Assembly (NCBI RefSeq): GCF_000156235.1
Contig: NZ_DS996806.1
Location: 620,001 to 684,000 of the forward strand
Direction of reading: 5' to 3'
Length of the DNA: 64,000 nt
From: Pseudovibrio sp000156235
GTDB taxonomy: Bacteria; Pseudomonadota; Alphaproteobacteria; Rhizobiales; Stappiaceae
Part shown: one piece after another, positions 22,047 to 31,152 of the stretch
Position numbering within the stretch: position 1 is the stretch's first letter
Layout: the number at the start of each line of letters is the position of its first letter
Notes under the pieces: generated by a model
What the model was told of the DNA's origin: nothing
The model's database searches: none
What the model saw: the letters and a program-made list of their open reading frames with translations, nothing else
Translations under genes and position numbers: made by a program

Positions 22047-22400
22047 ATGGCGAATGGAAATTCTTTCGAACGTCGTCGCGCCCGTGTGCGCCGTTCGATC
22101 CAAAAGGTAGCGAATGGTCGTCCTCGACTGTCCGTTTTCCGCTCATCCAAGCAGATTTACGCTCAGATCATCGACGATTCCAAGGGTGTGACCCTTGCTT
22201 CTGCGTCTACCATTGAGAAAGACGTAAAAGTAGAATACGGCGGCAACAAAGATGCTGCTGCTGTAGTTGGTAAGCTGATTGCTGAACGCGCTATTGCTGC
22301 TGGCATTAAAGAAGTCGTGTTTGATCGTGGTGGTTACATCTATCATGGCCGTGTAAAGGCCCTGGCAGATGCTGCACGTGAAGGCGGTCTGAACTTCTGA
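22047..22400 (+). CDS. rplR: 50S ribosomal protein L18
   Basis: L18, 117 residues, 5S rRNA binder. RLSVFRSSKQIYAQIIDD and the C-terminal FDRGGYIYHGRVKALADAAR are typical. It follows rplF by 11 bases. Confidence 0.98.
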   Translation: MANGNSFERRRARVRRSIQKVANGRPRLSVFRSSKQIYAQIIDDSKGVTLASASTIEKDVKVEYGGNKDAAAVVGKLIAERAIAAGIKEVVFDRGGYIYHGRVKALADAAREGGLNF

Positions 22401-22441
22401 TCGGCGCCTGTAGGTGCTCCTAGAGAACGGGAAACATTATT

Positions 22442-23005
22442 ATGGCGAGACAGGATAATCGGGATCGTGAAGAGCGCGACAGCGAATTTGTCGATAAGCT
22501 TGTTCACATCAACCGCGTCGCTAAAGTAGTTAAGGGTGGCCGTCGCTTCGGCTTCGCTGCTCTTGTAGTAGTAGGTGACCAGAAGGGCCGTGTAGGCTTT
22601 GGTCACGGTAAGGCTCGCGAAGTGCCTGAAGCCATCCGCAAAGCAACTGAAGCTGCTAAGCGTACTATGGTTCGTGTACCACTTCGTGAAGGTCGTACTC
22701 TTCACCACGATGTTGAAGGCCGTCACGGCGCAGGTAAAGTTGTACTTCGTGCAGCTCCTGCTGGTACCGGTATCATTGCTGGTGGTCCAATGCGTGCGGT
22801 GTTCGAAACACTTGGTGTTCAGGACGTTGTTGCGAAGTCCCTCGGTACTTCCAACCCGTACAACATGGTTCGTGCAACCTTCGATGCGCTGAAAAAAGAA
22901 GACAGCCCGCGTTCTGTTGCAGCACGTCGTGGTCTCAAGGTATCTTCCTTGCAGGCTCGTCGTCGTGACAACGATGATGCGGCACCAGTAAAGGCTGAGG
23001 CGTAA
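22442..23005 (+). CDS. rpsE: 30S ribosomal protein S5
   Basis: S5, 187 residues, which affects decoding fidelity. The double-stranded-RNA-binding-like N-terminal region (VDKLVHINRVAKVVKGGRRF) and the conserved GHGKAREVPEAIRKATE and GGPMRAVFETLGVQDVVAKS are present. The tail after RRGLKVSSLQARR is poorly conserved. Confidence 0.98.
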   Translation: MARQDNRDREERDSEFVDKLVHINRVAKVVKGGRRFGFAALVVVGDQKGRVGFGHGKAREVPEAIRKATEAAKRTMVRVPLREGRTLHHDVEGRHGAGKVVLRAAPAGTGIIAGGPMRAVFETLGVQDVVAKSLGTSNPYNMVRATFDALKKEDSPRSVAARRGLKVSSLQARRRDNDDAAPVKAEA

Positions 23006-23043
23006 GCCTTAGCTTTGCTGACTGAAGAACAAGGGTTAGTGTC

Positions 23044-23238
23044 ATGGCTAATACTGAAAAGACTGTAACAGTCGAACAGATCGGTAGCCCGCTTCGCCGT
23101 CCTGCTGATCAGCGCGCAACGCTGGTTGGTCTGGGCCTGAACAAGATGCATCGTCGTCGTACTCTGAAGGACACTCCAGAAGTACGTGGCATGATCCGCA
23201 AGGTTCAGCATCTGGTTCGCGTTGTAGACGAAGCATAA
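23044..23238 (+). CDS. rpmD: 50S ribosomal protein L30
   Basis: L30, 64 residues. It begins MANTEKTVTVEQIGSPLRRP and ends with the family helix VRGMIRKVQHLVRVVDEA. It sits between rpsE and rplO as usual. Confidence 0.97.
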   Translation: MANTEKTVTVEQIGSPLRRPADQRATLVGLGLNKMHRRRTLKDTPEVRGMIRKVQHLVRVVDEA

Positions 23239-23257
23239 GCGGACCGGGAGAACTATC

Positions 23258-23725
23258 ATGAAGCTCAACGAACTCCGGGATAACCCGGGTGCAAGTCAGG
23301 ATCGTACCCGCGTAGGTCGCGGTATCGGTTCTGGTAAGGGCAAGACCGGTGGCCGTGGTGTCAAAGGTCAGAAGTCCCGTTCGGGTGTTGCTATCAAGGG
23401 CTTTGAAGGCGGCCAGATGCCATTGCATCGTCGTCTTCCTAAGCGCGGCTTCACCAACATCTTTGCTAAGGACCTGAACATTGTGTCCTTGGGTCGTGTT
23501 CAGACAGCTATCGATGCAGGCAAGCTTGACGCTTCCGCACCGGTTACTGTTGAAGCACTTGTAGCAGCTGGCGTTGTTCGCCGCGTTCTGGATGGCGTTC
23601 GTCTGCTGTCCGACGGTGAACTGAAAACCGCTGTAACATTCGAAATTGCTGGCGCTTCCAAAACTGCTGTTGCAGCAGTTGAAAAAGCAGGCGGCAAGGT
23701 CGTAATCAAGGAAGGCAAGGCTTAA
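23258..23725 (+). CDS. rplO: 50S ribosomal protein L15
   Basis: L15, 155 residues, a late assembly protein. The Gly/Arg-rich N-terminal region (GRGIGSGKGKTGGRGVKGQK) and GFEGGQMPLHRRLPKRGF are intact. Its stop codon lies inside a terminator-like hairpin (see the next feature). Confidence 0.98.
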   Translation: MKLNELRDNPGASQDRTRVGRGIGSGKGKTGGRGVKGQKSRSGVAIKGFEGGQMPLHRRLPKRGFTNIFAKDLNIVSLGRVQTAIDAGKLDASAPVTVEALVAAGVVRRVLDGVRLLSDGELKTAVTFEIAGASKTAVAAVEKAGGKVVIKEGKA

Positions 23726-23742
23726 CAGCCTTGTCTTTTTTT
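23716..23742 (+). terminator. Terminator-like hairpin overlapping the rplO stop
   Basis: CAAGGCT pairs with AGCCTTG around TAAC, and the run TCTTTTTTT follows. The rplO stop TAA lies in the loop and adjacent stem base, so a ribosome finishing rplO would cover the hairpin. secY starts 31 bases beyond, so it should depend on readthrough (inference). Confidence 0.75.
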
Positions 23743-23773
23743 CGGGGTGTATCCAAACTGACCGGAGCGCGGA

Positions 23774-25114
23774 ATGGCTTCTGCAGCCGAGCAACTTGCT
23801 TCAAACCTTAACTTTTCTGCCTTTGCTAAAGCCGAGGAACTGAAGAAGCGAATCTGGTTCACGCTAGGCGCGCTTTTGGTTTATCGATTCGGAACCTATA
23901 TCCCTCTGCCTGGAATTAATCCTGACGCGCTCGCACAGGCCTTCGGAAACGTACAGACTGGCATTGTTGGCCTGTTTAATATGTTCTCCGGTGGTGCTGT
24001 CGAGCGTATGGCTATTTTTGCCCTCGGCATCATGCCTTACATTTCTGCGTCGATTATCATCCAGCTTATGACTTCCGTTGTTCCTACACTGGAACAGCTG
24101 AAGAAAGAGGGTGAGCAGGGCCGGAAAAAAATCAACCAGTACACACGTTTTGGTACAGTGATTCTGGCGACCTTCCAGGCTTACGGAATTTCCGTTGGTC
24201 TTGAAGCCGGCACGAACATTGTTATCGATCCGGGCTGGTTCTTCCGTATTGCAACAGTTCTTACCCTTGTTGGTGGTACTATGTTCCTGATGTGGCTGGG
24301 TGAGCAAATCACCTCACGCGGCATTGGTAACGGCATTTCTTTGATCATTTTCGCTGGTATTGTTGCCGGGCTTCCTTCTGCGATTGCTTCCACTTTGGAA
24401 CTTGGTCGTCAGGGTGCTCTTGCAACTCCGATCATTCTGGCAGTTGTTATTCTGTCAGTCGTGGTTATCGGCGTTATCGTATTCATGGAACGTGCACAGC
24501 GTCGCTTGCTGATTCAGTACCCACGTCGTCAGCAGGGCAATAAGATGTTTGAGGGGAACACTTCGTTCCTGCCACTCAAACTCAATACGGCAGGTGTTAT
24601 TCCACCGATTTTTGCAAGCTCCTTGTTGCTGGTACCAGCGACTGTTTCCAGTTTCCAGACCGGTGATTCCACTGGTTCTATGGCGTGGTTGACGACTGTC
24701 ACTGCGTTGCTGGGTCACGGTCAACCAGCCTACATGGTTCTTTATGCAGCACTAATCATCTTTTTCTGCTTCTTCTACACTGCGATTGTTTTCAATCCGT
24801 CGGAGACTGCAGACAACCTCAAGAAGCATGGTGGCTTCATTCCAGGGATCCGTCCAGGCGAACGTACGGCGCAGTACATTGACCATGTGCTAACTCGCAT
24901 TACGGTTGTCGGTGCAATATACATTACTCTCATTTGTTTGTTGCCAGAGTTCCTGATCTCAGCAACGGGTGTGCCGTTCTACTTCGGTGGTACGTCTCTG
25001 CTCATTGTTGTTAGCGTCACCATGGATACCGTTTCTCAGATCCAGGGACACCTTCTTGCTCATCAGTACGAGGGCTTGGTGAAGAAGACGAAGTTGAGGG
25101 GGAAACGTAGATGA
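23774..25114 (+). CDS. secY: Preprotein translocase subunit SecY
   Basis: SecY, 446 residues, the channel of the Sec translocon in the inner membrane. Ten hydrophobic segments are visible, starting RIWFTLGALLVYRFGTYIPL at about residue 28. The plug-region signature GLFNMFSGGAVERMAIFALG and the cytoplasmic loop with GGFIPGIRPGERTAQY are intact. GGAGCG precedes the ATG. The stop overlaps the adk start (ATGA). Confidence 0.99.
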   Translation: MASAAEQLASNLNFSAFAKAEELKKRIWFTLGALLVYRFGTYIPLPGINPDALAQAFGNVQTGIVGLFNMFSGGAVERMAIFALGIMPYISASIIIQLMTSVVPTLEQLKKEGEQGRKKINQYTRFGTVILATFQAYGISVGLEAGTNIVIDPGWFFRIATVLTLVGGTMFLMWLGEQITSRGIGNGISLIIFAGIVAGLPSAIASTLELGRQGALATPIILAVVILSVVVIGVIVFMERAQRRLLIQYPRRQQGNKMFEGNTSFLPLKLNTAGVIPPIFASSLLLVPATVSSFQTGDSTGSMAWLTTVTALLGHGQPAYMVLYAALIIFFCFFYTAIVFNPSETADNLKKHGGFIPGIRPGERTAQYIDHVLTRITVVGAIYITLICLLPEFLISATGVPFYFGGTSLLIVVSVTMDTVSQIQGHLLAHQYEGLVKKTKLRGKRR

Positions 25115-25683
25115 GATTGATTCTTCTTGGCCCTCCTGGTGCTGGTAAAGGCACTCAGGCAGGTCGACTTGTTGCGGCGCATGGTATTGTTCAGCTTTCG
25201 ACTGGCGACATGCTTCGTGCAGCTGTAGCGGCTGAAACCGAAGTCGGCTTGAAGGTCAAAGATGTTCTGACACGTGGCGAACTGGTATCTGATGACCTGA
25301 TTTGCTCCATCATTTCTGATCGTATTGATCAGGCTGATTGCGCAAAAGGTTTTATCCTTGACGGTTTCCCACGCACCATTGCTCAGGCTGACGCTCTTGG
25401 CGAACTGCTTGAGAAGAAGAACCAGAGACTTGATGCTGTTGTTCAGCTGAAAGTTGACGAAGGTATCCTTCTTGAACGTATTGAAACCCGTGCTCGTGAG
25501 AGTGCTGAGGTGCGTTCCGATGACAATGCAGAGTCTTTGAAGAAGCGTCTTGCAGTGTACAACGAGCAAACAGCTCCTCTCATTCAGTACTACGGTGAGC
25601 GGAACATGCTGATGACCGTTGATGGCATGAAGTCCGTTGACGAAGTCGCTGCAGAGATCGATACGATTTTGAGCACGGTTTAA
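25111..25683 (+). CDS. adk: Adenylate kinase
   Basis: Converts ATP + AMP to 2 ADP. 190 residues with the P-loop GPPGAGKGTQ, the AMP-binding STGDMLRAAV and LDGFPRTIAQ, and a short-type LID without the zinc-binding cysteines of the long forms. It is translationally coupled to secY by a 4-base overlap. Confidence 0.98.
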   Translation: MRLILLGPPGAGKGTQAGRLVAAHGIVQLSTGDMLRAAVAAETEVGLKVKDVLTRGELVSDDLICSIISDRIDQADCAKGFILDGFPRTIAQADALGELLEKKNQRLDAVVQLKVDEGILLERIETRARESAEVRSDDNAESLKKRLAVYNEQTAPLIQYYGERNMLMTVDGMKSVDEVAAEIDTILSTV

Positions 25684-25696
25684 TCCGTGCTTTTTG

Positions 25697-25720
25697 AAGG
25701 CAGGCGCTTGCGCTTGCCTT
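25697..25720 (+). terminator. Hairpin after adk (weak terminator)
   Basis: AAGGCAGGC pairs with GCTTGCCTT (one G.U). Only T-T-A-T-A follows, so termination would be inefficient. It sits 13 bases after the adk stop. Confidence 0.45.
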
Positions 25721-25735
25721 TATAATAAAGTATAG

Positions 25736-25775
25736 CCGGCGCACATCGACACCATAATCGATTGGCGCCGGTTTT
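25736..25775 (+). terminator. Two-tier hairpin upstream of rpsM
   Basis: CCGGCGC pairs with GCGCCGG, and an inner ATCGA/TCGAT stem lies inside; the outer stem is followed by TTTT. It could be a terminator ending the spc group or a leader structure of the alpha operon. No promoter could be placed with confidence between here and rpsM. Confidence 0.5.
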
Positions 25776-25903
25776 CCTTGGGAAACCGAGGCTGATCTTT
25801 TTGCTGTGTGATGGTGCGCCTTCAACCTGCCAGGTTGCTGGTGTGTTATCGGCAAAAAATGGGAGAGGGGACAACCGTTCCCTCGTAATTGGAGAAAATA
25901 AAC

Positions 25904-26272
25904 GTGGCACGTATTGCTGGCGTCAACCTTCCGACGAATAAGCGCGTAGTTATCGCGCTGCAGTACATTCATGGCATTGGCGCGAAGTTTGCGCAGGAAA
26001 TCACCGACAAAGTTGGTATTGCTGCAGAACGTCGTGTTAACGAACTTTCTGACGCAGAAGTTCTGAAAATCCGTGAAGCAATCGACGCTGAGTACACCGT
26101 AGAAGGTGATCTTCGTCGTGAAACTGCAATGAACATTAAGCGTCTCATGGACCTTGGTTGCTACCGTGGCCTTCGCCACCGTCGTGGTCTTCCTGTTCGT
26201 GGTCAGCGCACTCATACCAACGCTCGTACCCGTAAGGGTCCTGCAAAAGCGATCGCTGGTAAGAAGAAGTAA
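25904..26272 (+). CDS. rpsM: 30S ribosomal protein S13
   Basis: S13, 122 residues, of the 30S head (bridge B1). GTG start read MARIAGVNLPTNKRVVIALQ, with GGAGA 9 bases upstream; an in-frame TTG at 25889 overlaps that ribosome site and was rejected. The C-terminal GQRTHTNARTRKGPAKAI is conserved. It is the first gene of the alpha group. Confidence 0.98.
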   Translation: MARIAGVNLPTNKRVVIALQYIHGIGAKFAQEITDKVGIAAERRVNELSDAEVLKIREAIDAEYTVEGDLRRETAMNIKRLMDLGCYRGLRHRRGLPVRGQRTHTNARTRKGPAKAIAGKKK

Positions 26273-26293
26273 TTAGCCGGTTATCCGGTGGAG

Positions 26294-26310
26294 CCGCCGC
26301 ACTACGGCGG
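26294..26310 (+). other. Hairpin between rpsM and rpsK
   Basis: CCGCCG pairs with CGGCGG around CACTA, with no T-run. Probably an mRNA structural element in the 64-base spacer. Confidence 0.4.
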
Positions 26311-26336
26311 TGAAGATATCGAAGTTAGGAAATAGA

Positions 26337-26726
26337 ATGGCTAAAGATTCGACGCGTGTGCGTCGTCGCGAACGGAAGAACATTTCTTCTGGTGTCGCGC
26401 ATGTGAACTCTACGTTCAACAACACCATGATCACCATCACCGATGCTCAGGGCAACGCGATCTCTTGGTCGTCTGCCGGCGCGCTCGGCTTTAAGGGTTC
26501 TCGTAAGTCTACCCCTTATGCTGCACAGGTCGCTGCCGAAGACGCTGGTCGTAAGGCTGCTGAACACGGCATGCGTACTCTCGAAGTAGAAGTACGTGGT
26601 CCAGGTTCTGGACGTGAATCCGCTCTGCGTGCGCTTCAGGCTGCAGGTTTCGTTATTACATCTATCCGTGATGTAACTCCGATCCCGCACAACGGTTGCC
26701 GTCCACGCAAGCGTCGCCGCGTCTAA
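26337..26726 (+). CDS. rpsK: 30S ribosomal protein S11
   Basis: S11, 129 residues, of the platform. It starts MAKDSTRVRRRERKNISSGV behind TTAGGAAA; the in-frame ATG at 26310 has no support. The C-terminal IRDVTPIPHNGCRPRKRRRV is the family signature. rpsD does not follow, as expected for alphaproteobacteria. Confidence 0.98.
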   Translation: MAKDSTRVRRRERKNISSGVAHVNSTFNNTMITITDAQGNAISWSSAGALGFKGSRKSTPYAAQVAAEDAGRKAAEHGMRTLEVEVRGPGSGRESALRALQAAGFVITSIRDVTPIPHNGCRPRKRRRV

Positions 26727-26806
26727 CAGTTCGTTAGGCAAGTTTTCCACCCAGGCAAGGAATTGTTGGCCATTAGGCCTACGGGATAGCCAGAGGGTAT
26801 TTAAAC

Positions 26807-27829
26807 GTGACAATTCAGAAAAACTGGCAAGAGCTTATCAAGCCAACCAAACTCGACATTCGTGCTGGCGATGATGCACGCTTCAAAGCTTCTGTGATTG
26901 CAGAACCGCTTGAGCGTGGCTACGGCCTTACTCTTGGCAACGCACTGCGCCGCGTTCTGCTGAGCTCCCTTCAGGGTGCTGCAGTGACCGCTGTTCAGAT
27001 CGATGGCGTTCTCCATGAGTTCTCATCTATTCCTGGCGTTCGTGAAGATGTGACCGACATCATCCTGAACATCAAGGAAGTAGCGCTTCGCATGGAAGGC
27101 GAGGGACCAAAGCGCATGGTTCTGCGTAAGCAGGGTCCAGGTGCGGTCTACGCTGGTGACATTGAAACTGTAGGTGACATCGAGGTTCTTAACCCAGGTC
27201 TGCTGCTGTGTAACCTTGATGAAGGTGCGGAAGTTCGCATCGAATTCACTGTTAACACCGGCAAGGGTTATGTTCCTGCAGCCGCTAACCGCCCAGAAGA
27301 CGCTCCAATCGGCCTGATTCCGGTTGACAGCCTGTATTCTCCGGTTAAGAAGGTTTCTTACAAGGTTGAGAACACCCGTGAAGGTCAGGTTCTTGACTAT
27401 GATAAGCTGACTTTGACTGTTGAAACTGACGGATCTGTGATCCCTGAAGATGCAGTAGCATTTGCTGCTCGTATCCTGCAGGATCAGCTGTCTATCTTCG
27501 TTAACTTCGAAGAGCCACAGCGTGAAGTTCAGGAAGATACAGTTGCAGAACTTGCGTTCAACCCAGCACTGCTGAAGAAGGTTGATGAGCTCGAGTTGTC
27601 TGTACGTTCGGCAAACTGCCTGAAGAACGACAATATCGTATATATTGGCGATCTCATTCAGAAGACAGAAGCAGAAATGCTTCGCACACCGAACTTCGGT
27701 CGTAAGTCTCTCAACGAGATCAAAGAAGTTCTGGCGCAGATGGGCCTGCATCTCGGTATGGAAGTGGCAAACTGGCCACCAGAAAATATCGATGAGCTCG
27801 CTAAGCGCTACGAAGACCACCAATATTAA
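26807..27829 (+). CDS. rpoA: DNA-directed RNA polymerase subunit alpha
   Basis: Alpha subunit, 340 residues. GTG start read MTIQKNWQELIKPTKLDIRA. The N-terminal dimerisation domain contains LERGYGLTLGNALRRVLLSS; the C-terminal domain contains LSVRSANCLKNDNIVYIGDL and TPNFGRKSLNEIKEVL, the UP-element and activator-binding part. Normal length. Confidence 0.99.
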   Translation: MTIQKNWQELIKPTKLDIRAGDDARFKASVIAEPLERGYGLTLGNALRRVLLSSLQGAAVTAVQIDGVLHEFSSIPGVREDVTDIILNIKEVALRMEGEGPKRMVLRKQGPGAVYAGDIETVGDIEVLNPGLLLCNLDEGAEVRIEFTVNTGKGYVPAAANRPEDAPIGLIPVDSLYSPVKKVSYKVENTREGQVLDYDKLTLTVETDGSVIPEDAVAFAARILQDQLSIFVNFEEPQREVQEDTVAELAFNPALLKKVDELELSVRSANCLKNDNIVYIGDLIQKTEAEMLRTPNFGRKSLNEIKEVLAQMGLHLGMEVANWPPENIDELAKRYEDHQY

Positions 27830-27908
27830 AGGAACAGGAACCGAGTGCTTTGCATGAGGTTCCGGCGGTCTGAAGCAGATCGCAATTGACTTAACAAAGG
27901 AGAGGGCC

Positions 27909-28343
27909 ATGCGCCACGGTAAATCCGGCCGCAAGCTCAATCGGACGTCAAGCCACCGTAAAGCGATGTTCGCTAACATGGCAGCTTCGCTCATCCAGCA
28001 TGAGCAGATTGTAACGACGCTTCCGAAAGCAAAAGAGATGCGTCCAATCATCGAAAAGCTCATCACTCTGGGCAAGCGCGGCGACCTGCATGCACGTCGT
28101 CAAGCAATTTCCCAGATCCGCGACACTGCAATGGTATCCAAGCTGTTTGATACCCTCGCAGAGCGTTATGCGGACCGTCAGGGTGGTTACGCTCGCGTAC
28201 TGAAAGCTGGCTTCCGTCATGGTGACAACGCACCAATGGCTGTTATTGAGCTGGTTGACCGCGACGTAGAAGCTAAAGGCGCTGCAGACCGTGCACGCGT
28301 TGAAGCAGAAGAAGCTGCGGAAGCAACTGAAGCTGCTGCATAA
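27909..28343 (+). CDS. rplQ: 50S ribosomal protein L17
   Basis: L17, 144 residues. It begins MRHGKSGRKLNRTSSHRKAM and has a longer, Ala/Glu-rich C-terminal tail than E. coli (127 residues), a common state in this class. AAGGAGAGG precedes the ATG. Last gene of the ribosomal cluster, closed by a strong terminator. Confidence 0.98.
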   Translation: MRHGKSGRKLNRTSSHRKAMFANMAASLIQHEQIVTTLPKAKEMRPIIEKLITLGKRGDLHARRQAISQIRDTAMVSKLFDTLAERYADRQGGYARVLKAGFRHGDNAPMAVIELVDRDVEAKGAADRARVEAEEAAEATEAAA

Positions 28344-28364
28344 GCTTTTCGCATAAGCGATTTT

Positions 28365-28393
28365 AAAAAGGGTGCCTCCGGGCACCCTTTTTT
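28365..28393 (+). terminator. Intrinsic terminator after rplQ
   Basis: GGGTGCC pairs with GGCACCC around TCCG, with A5 before and T6-T7 after. It ends the S10-spc-alpha transcription block. Confidence 0.95.
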
Positions 28394-28690
28394 ATTGCCT
28401 GAACGAATTTCACCTTGAGGACGCCTGAAATCGAGAATCCTGAAGGGATCACAGGGTCGCGTTAGGGCAGTTTTATCAGGTGGAACGGGATCTGCGTGTG
28501 GTGCACACTGTGCGCTAGGCATTGCAACTTAGGCTGGTGGAGAAAGAGACTAGCCGCGTGAAGAAATTCGGCTAAATGGCTTTGGTATTTTAAGATTTCT
28601 TCGATTTGAAAAGCATTTTAAATATTTGTTTTAAGCAGAGATTAACACTATAGCCTGACTATGCTCCCAACGTATTACTCGGGGGCTAAT
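28394..28690. promoter_or_regulatory. Gap upstream of the chemoreceptor gene
   Basis: No gene is seen. The last 90 bases are AT-rich and should hold the promoter of the chemoreceptor gene; I cannot assign -35/-10 elements with confidence. Confidence 0.35.
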
Positions 28691-30889
28691 ATGCGTTCTA
28701 AATCTGATGAGAGCGGCTCTGTATCCTCACCAAGAGTCAAAAATTATTTTAATCGTATTGCTGTTCGTCTTCCATTCATCATGGTTGGACTTGCAATTAT
28801 TGCGAGTGCCGTCGTGGCATTCCTTGGGTATACGCGTGCGGAAAGCGCGCTGACTGAAGCAAGCAAGAAACAGCTGGTTCTTGTGGCTCAGGCTCGTCGG
28901 GACACACTCGATGAAAAGCTTGAGCGTGTTGATAGTGATATCAAGCGTCTGGTTAAGAGTAACGCCATGCGCGTTGCGATGACGGACCTGCTGGCATCCA
29001 TGGACTCTCTGAGCGCTGACAAAGAAGACATCCTTGGCTACTTCCAGAAGAGTGGGTCTTCAGCAGCTGAGCGTTTGCAGTTGACCGGTAACGGTAACAA
29101 GACGCTTTATTCCTGGCGCCATGCGGTGGTTCACCCAGATTTCGTAGCCAGTGTCACTGGTGGCGGGTATACGGATATTCTGATCATGGACGCAAATGGT
29201 CTGGTGATCTACTCCGCAACCAAGTCCTCAGAGTTTCTTGAGAGTGTGAAAGAAGGAAAGCTTTCTGGATCTCTTTTGAGCCAGGAGTTCAACAAGGCGG
29301 CGAAGGCATCCGAAGGCGATGTGATCTATTCTGAGATTGCTCAGTATGAGCCGGATGGAAATTCTGCTTCCCTTCTGATTTCTGCACCCGTGTTTGTCGA
29401 AGATTTCAGTCAGGTTGTCTTCAAAGGCGTGATCACTGTTCGTCTGGACTCCTCGTTCTTCGATAGCGTTCTGCAAAATCGTGAGAATATGGGTGAGACT
29501 GGTCAGACTTATCTAGCACGCATTGATGGCACCATCCTTTCCAACCAGGCTCTTTCTGATGTTCCAACTGCATTGGTGAAGAAAGACGACCCTGAAGTTG
29601 TTGAGAAGGTTGTGGCAGATCTGCGTGCTAACCCAGAAACCAATGTGGGCTTTGCTGAAGTTCAGGAGCAGTTCGTTCTGGCGCTGCCACTTGGCTTTGA
29701 GAAGCTGCCAACCGTTATTGTTGCAAAGACTAGTGTGAGCGAAGCACTGGCTGTGGTTCATGCGCTTGCCAAAGAGATCATCATCAGTGGCCTGATCGTT
29801 CTGGCTGTTGTTGCTGCGATCGGCATCTTCATGGCACGTAGCCTGTCTACTCCGCTCAATCGTCTGTCCTTCAACCTGAAGCAGATCGCTAACGGTAATC
29901 TGGATGTTGAGATCATCTCTGCTCAGCGCAAGGATGAGATCGGTGACATTGGCCGTGCAGTGAAATCCTTCCAGGCTGGTCTGGTTCGTGCAAAAGAGCT
30001 GGATGAGAAACAGGAGAGGGAACAGCAAGAACAGGAAGAGCGCGTGAAACGTGTTGATGCTCTCAATGAGAGCTTCGATGTGGGCGTTCGTGATATCCTG
30101 ACCACTGTGACTGATGCTGGTGGCAATCTGGAAAGCACTGCGAAGAGCATGGCGAGCATTTCAGAGCAGACCAACACTGAAGCGCAGACTGTGTCTTCTG
30201 CTTCTGAGCAGTCTCTGATGAACCTTCAGGCTGTGGCTGGTGCTGCTGAAGAGCTTTCTGCAACGGTTGGTGAGATTGACCGTGAGGTTCGTCGTTCCGC
30301 TGATGTATCCAAGCAGGCGGCTGAGAAAGCTGCTGCGGCTGAGGTCTCCGTCAACGGTCTGATGGAAGCTGCTCAGCGTATTGGTGAAGTTGTTTCTCTC
30401 ATCAATGACATTGCTGACCAGACCAACTTGCTGGCGCTGAACGCTACCATTGAGGCTGCACGTGCTGGTGAGGCTGGTAAAGGCTTTGCGGTTGTTGCAT
30501 CTGAAGTTAAGGGACTTGCGAACCAGACTGGTCAGGCGACTGGCGAGATCAGTGTTCAGATCCAGTCCGTTCAGGCTGAAACCGAGAAGGCTGTTGAAGC
30601 CATCAAGGAAATCAGCACTGTTATTGCGGATGTGAATGAAGCGGCCACCGCGATTGCTGGTGCTGTTCAGGAGCAGGCAGTGACCGCAACTGATATCTCC
30701 AGCAACATTCAGCAGGTGACTTCCGGTAGTTCTGAAGTGGCTCAGGCCATCACCCGTGTGAGTATGATTGCAAGTGATGCTGGTCATGAAGCGGAGAATG
30801 TTCTTGGTGCTGCAAACCAGCTGACCCATCAGTCTGAAGAGCTTAAGGTGATGGTTGAAGAATACCTTGAGAACATCAGAGCAGCTTAA
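28691..30889 (+). CDS. Methyl-accepting chemotaxis protein
   Basis: Transmembrane chemoreceptor, 732 residues from the ATG at 28691 (MRSKSDESGS, behind CGGGGGC); an in-frame ATG at 28661 has no ribosome site. Layout: cytoplasmic tail, first membrane helix about 25-46, a periplasmic sensor of about 315 residues, second membrane helix about 363-385 (ISGLIVLAVVAAIGIF), HAMP domain to about 440, then the signalling domain. The kinase-contact tip is intact (DQTNLLALNATIEAARAGE). The C-terminus (EEYLENIRAA) lacks the NWETF-type CheR-docking pentapeptide. No chemotaxis genes lie nearby. The ligand is unknown; the sensor region looks like a Cache-type module (inference). Confidence 0.95.
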   Translation: MRSKSDESGSVSSPRVKNYFNRIAVRLPFIMVGLAIIASAVVAFLGYTRAESALTEASKKQLVLVAQARRDTLDEKLERVDSDIKRLVKSNAMRVAMTDLLASMDSLSADKEDILGYFQKSGSSAAERLQLTGNGNKTLYSWRHAVVHPDFVASVTGGGYTDILIMDANGLVIYSATKSSEFLESVKEGKLSGSLLSQEFNKAAKASEGDVIYSEIAQYEPDGNSASLLISAPVFVEDFSQVVFKGVITVRLDSSFFDSVLQNRENMGETGQTYLARIDGTILSNQALSDVPTALVKKDDPEVVEKVVADLRANPETNVGFAEVQEQFVLALPLGFEKLPTVIVAKTSVSEALAVVHALAKEIIISGLIVLAVVAAIGIFMARSLSTPLNRLSFNLKQIANGNLDVEIISAQRKDEIGDIGRAVKSFQAGLVRAKELDEKQEREQQEQEERVKRVDALNESFDVGVRDILTTVTDAGGNLESTAKSMASISEQTNTEAQTVSSASEQSLMNLQAVAGAAEELSATVGEIDREVRRSADVSKQAAEKAAAAEVSVNGLMEAAQRIGEVVSLINDIADQTNLLALNATIEAARAGEAGKGFAVVASEVKGLANQTGQATGEISVQIQSVQAETEKAVEAIKEISTVIADVNEAATAIAGAVQEQAVTATDISSNIQQVTSGSSEVAQAITRVSMIASDAGHEAENVLGAANQLTHQSEELKVMVEEYLENIRAA

Positions 30890-30918
30890 CACCTGCCAGT
30901 TCTGACTAAGATTAGTGA

Positions 30919-30942
30919 AGCGCCGGGGAGACCCGGCGTTTT
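30919..30942 (+). terminator. Intrinsic terminator after the chemoreceptor
   Basis: CGCCGGG pairs with CCCGGCG around GAGA, followed by TTTT; starts 30 bases after the stop. Confidence 0.85.
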
Positions 30943-31152
30943 GCGTTTGTGGAGGTATGGGTGATTGGTGCCAAGCAAAATGCCATAAGCTGTAAATCCA
31001 CATGGAGTTTTCGGGGATACGAGCTGGCTGCCTAAAACCGACAGATTGGCCTTTTCATTTCCATATTGCAGACTTATCTGTAACCTGCTGCTCCCGAATT
31101 TTTTGAAAGAAAATCATTTTGACGTGGGGGCTCTTGCCGAAGGGATTTAAGA

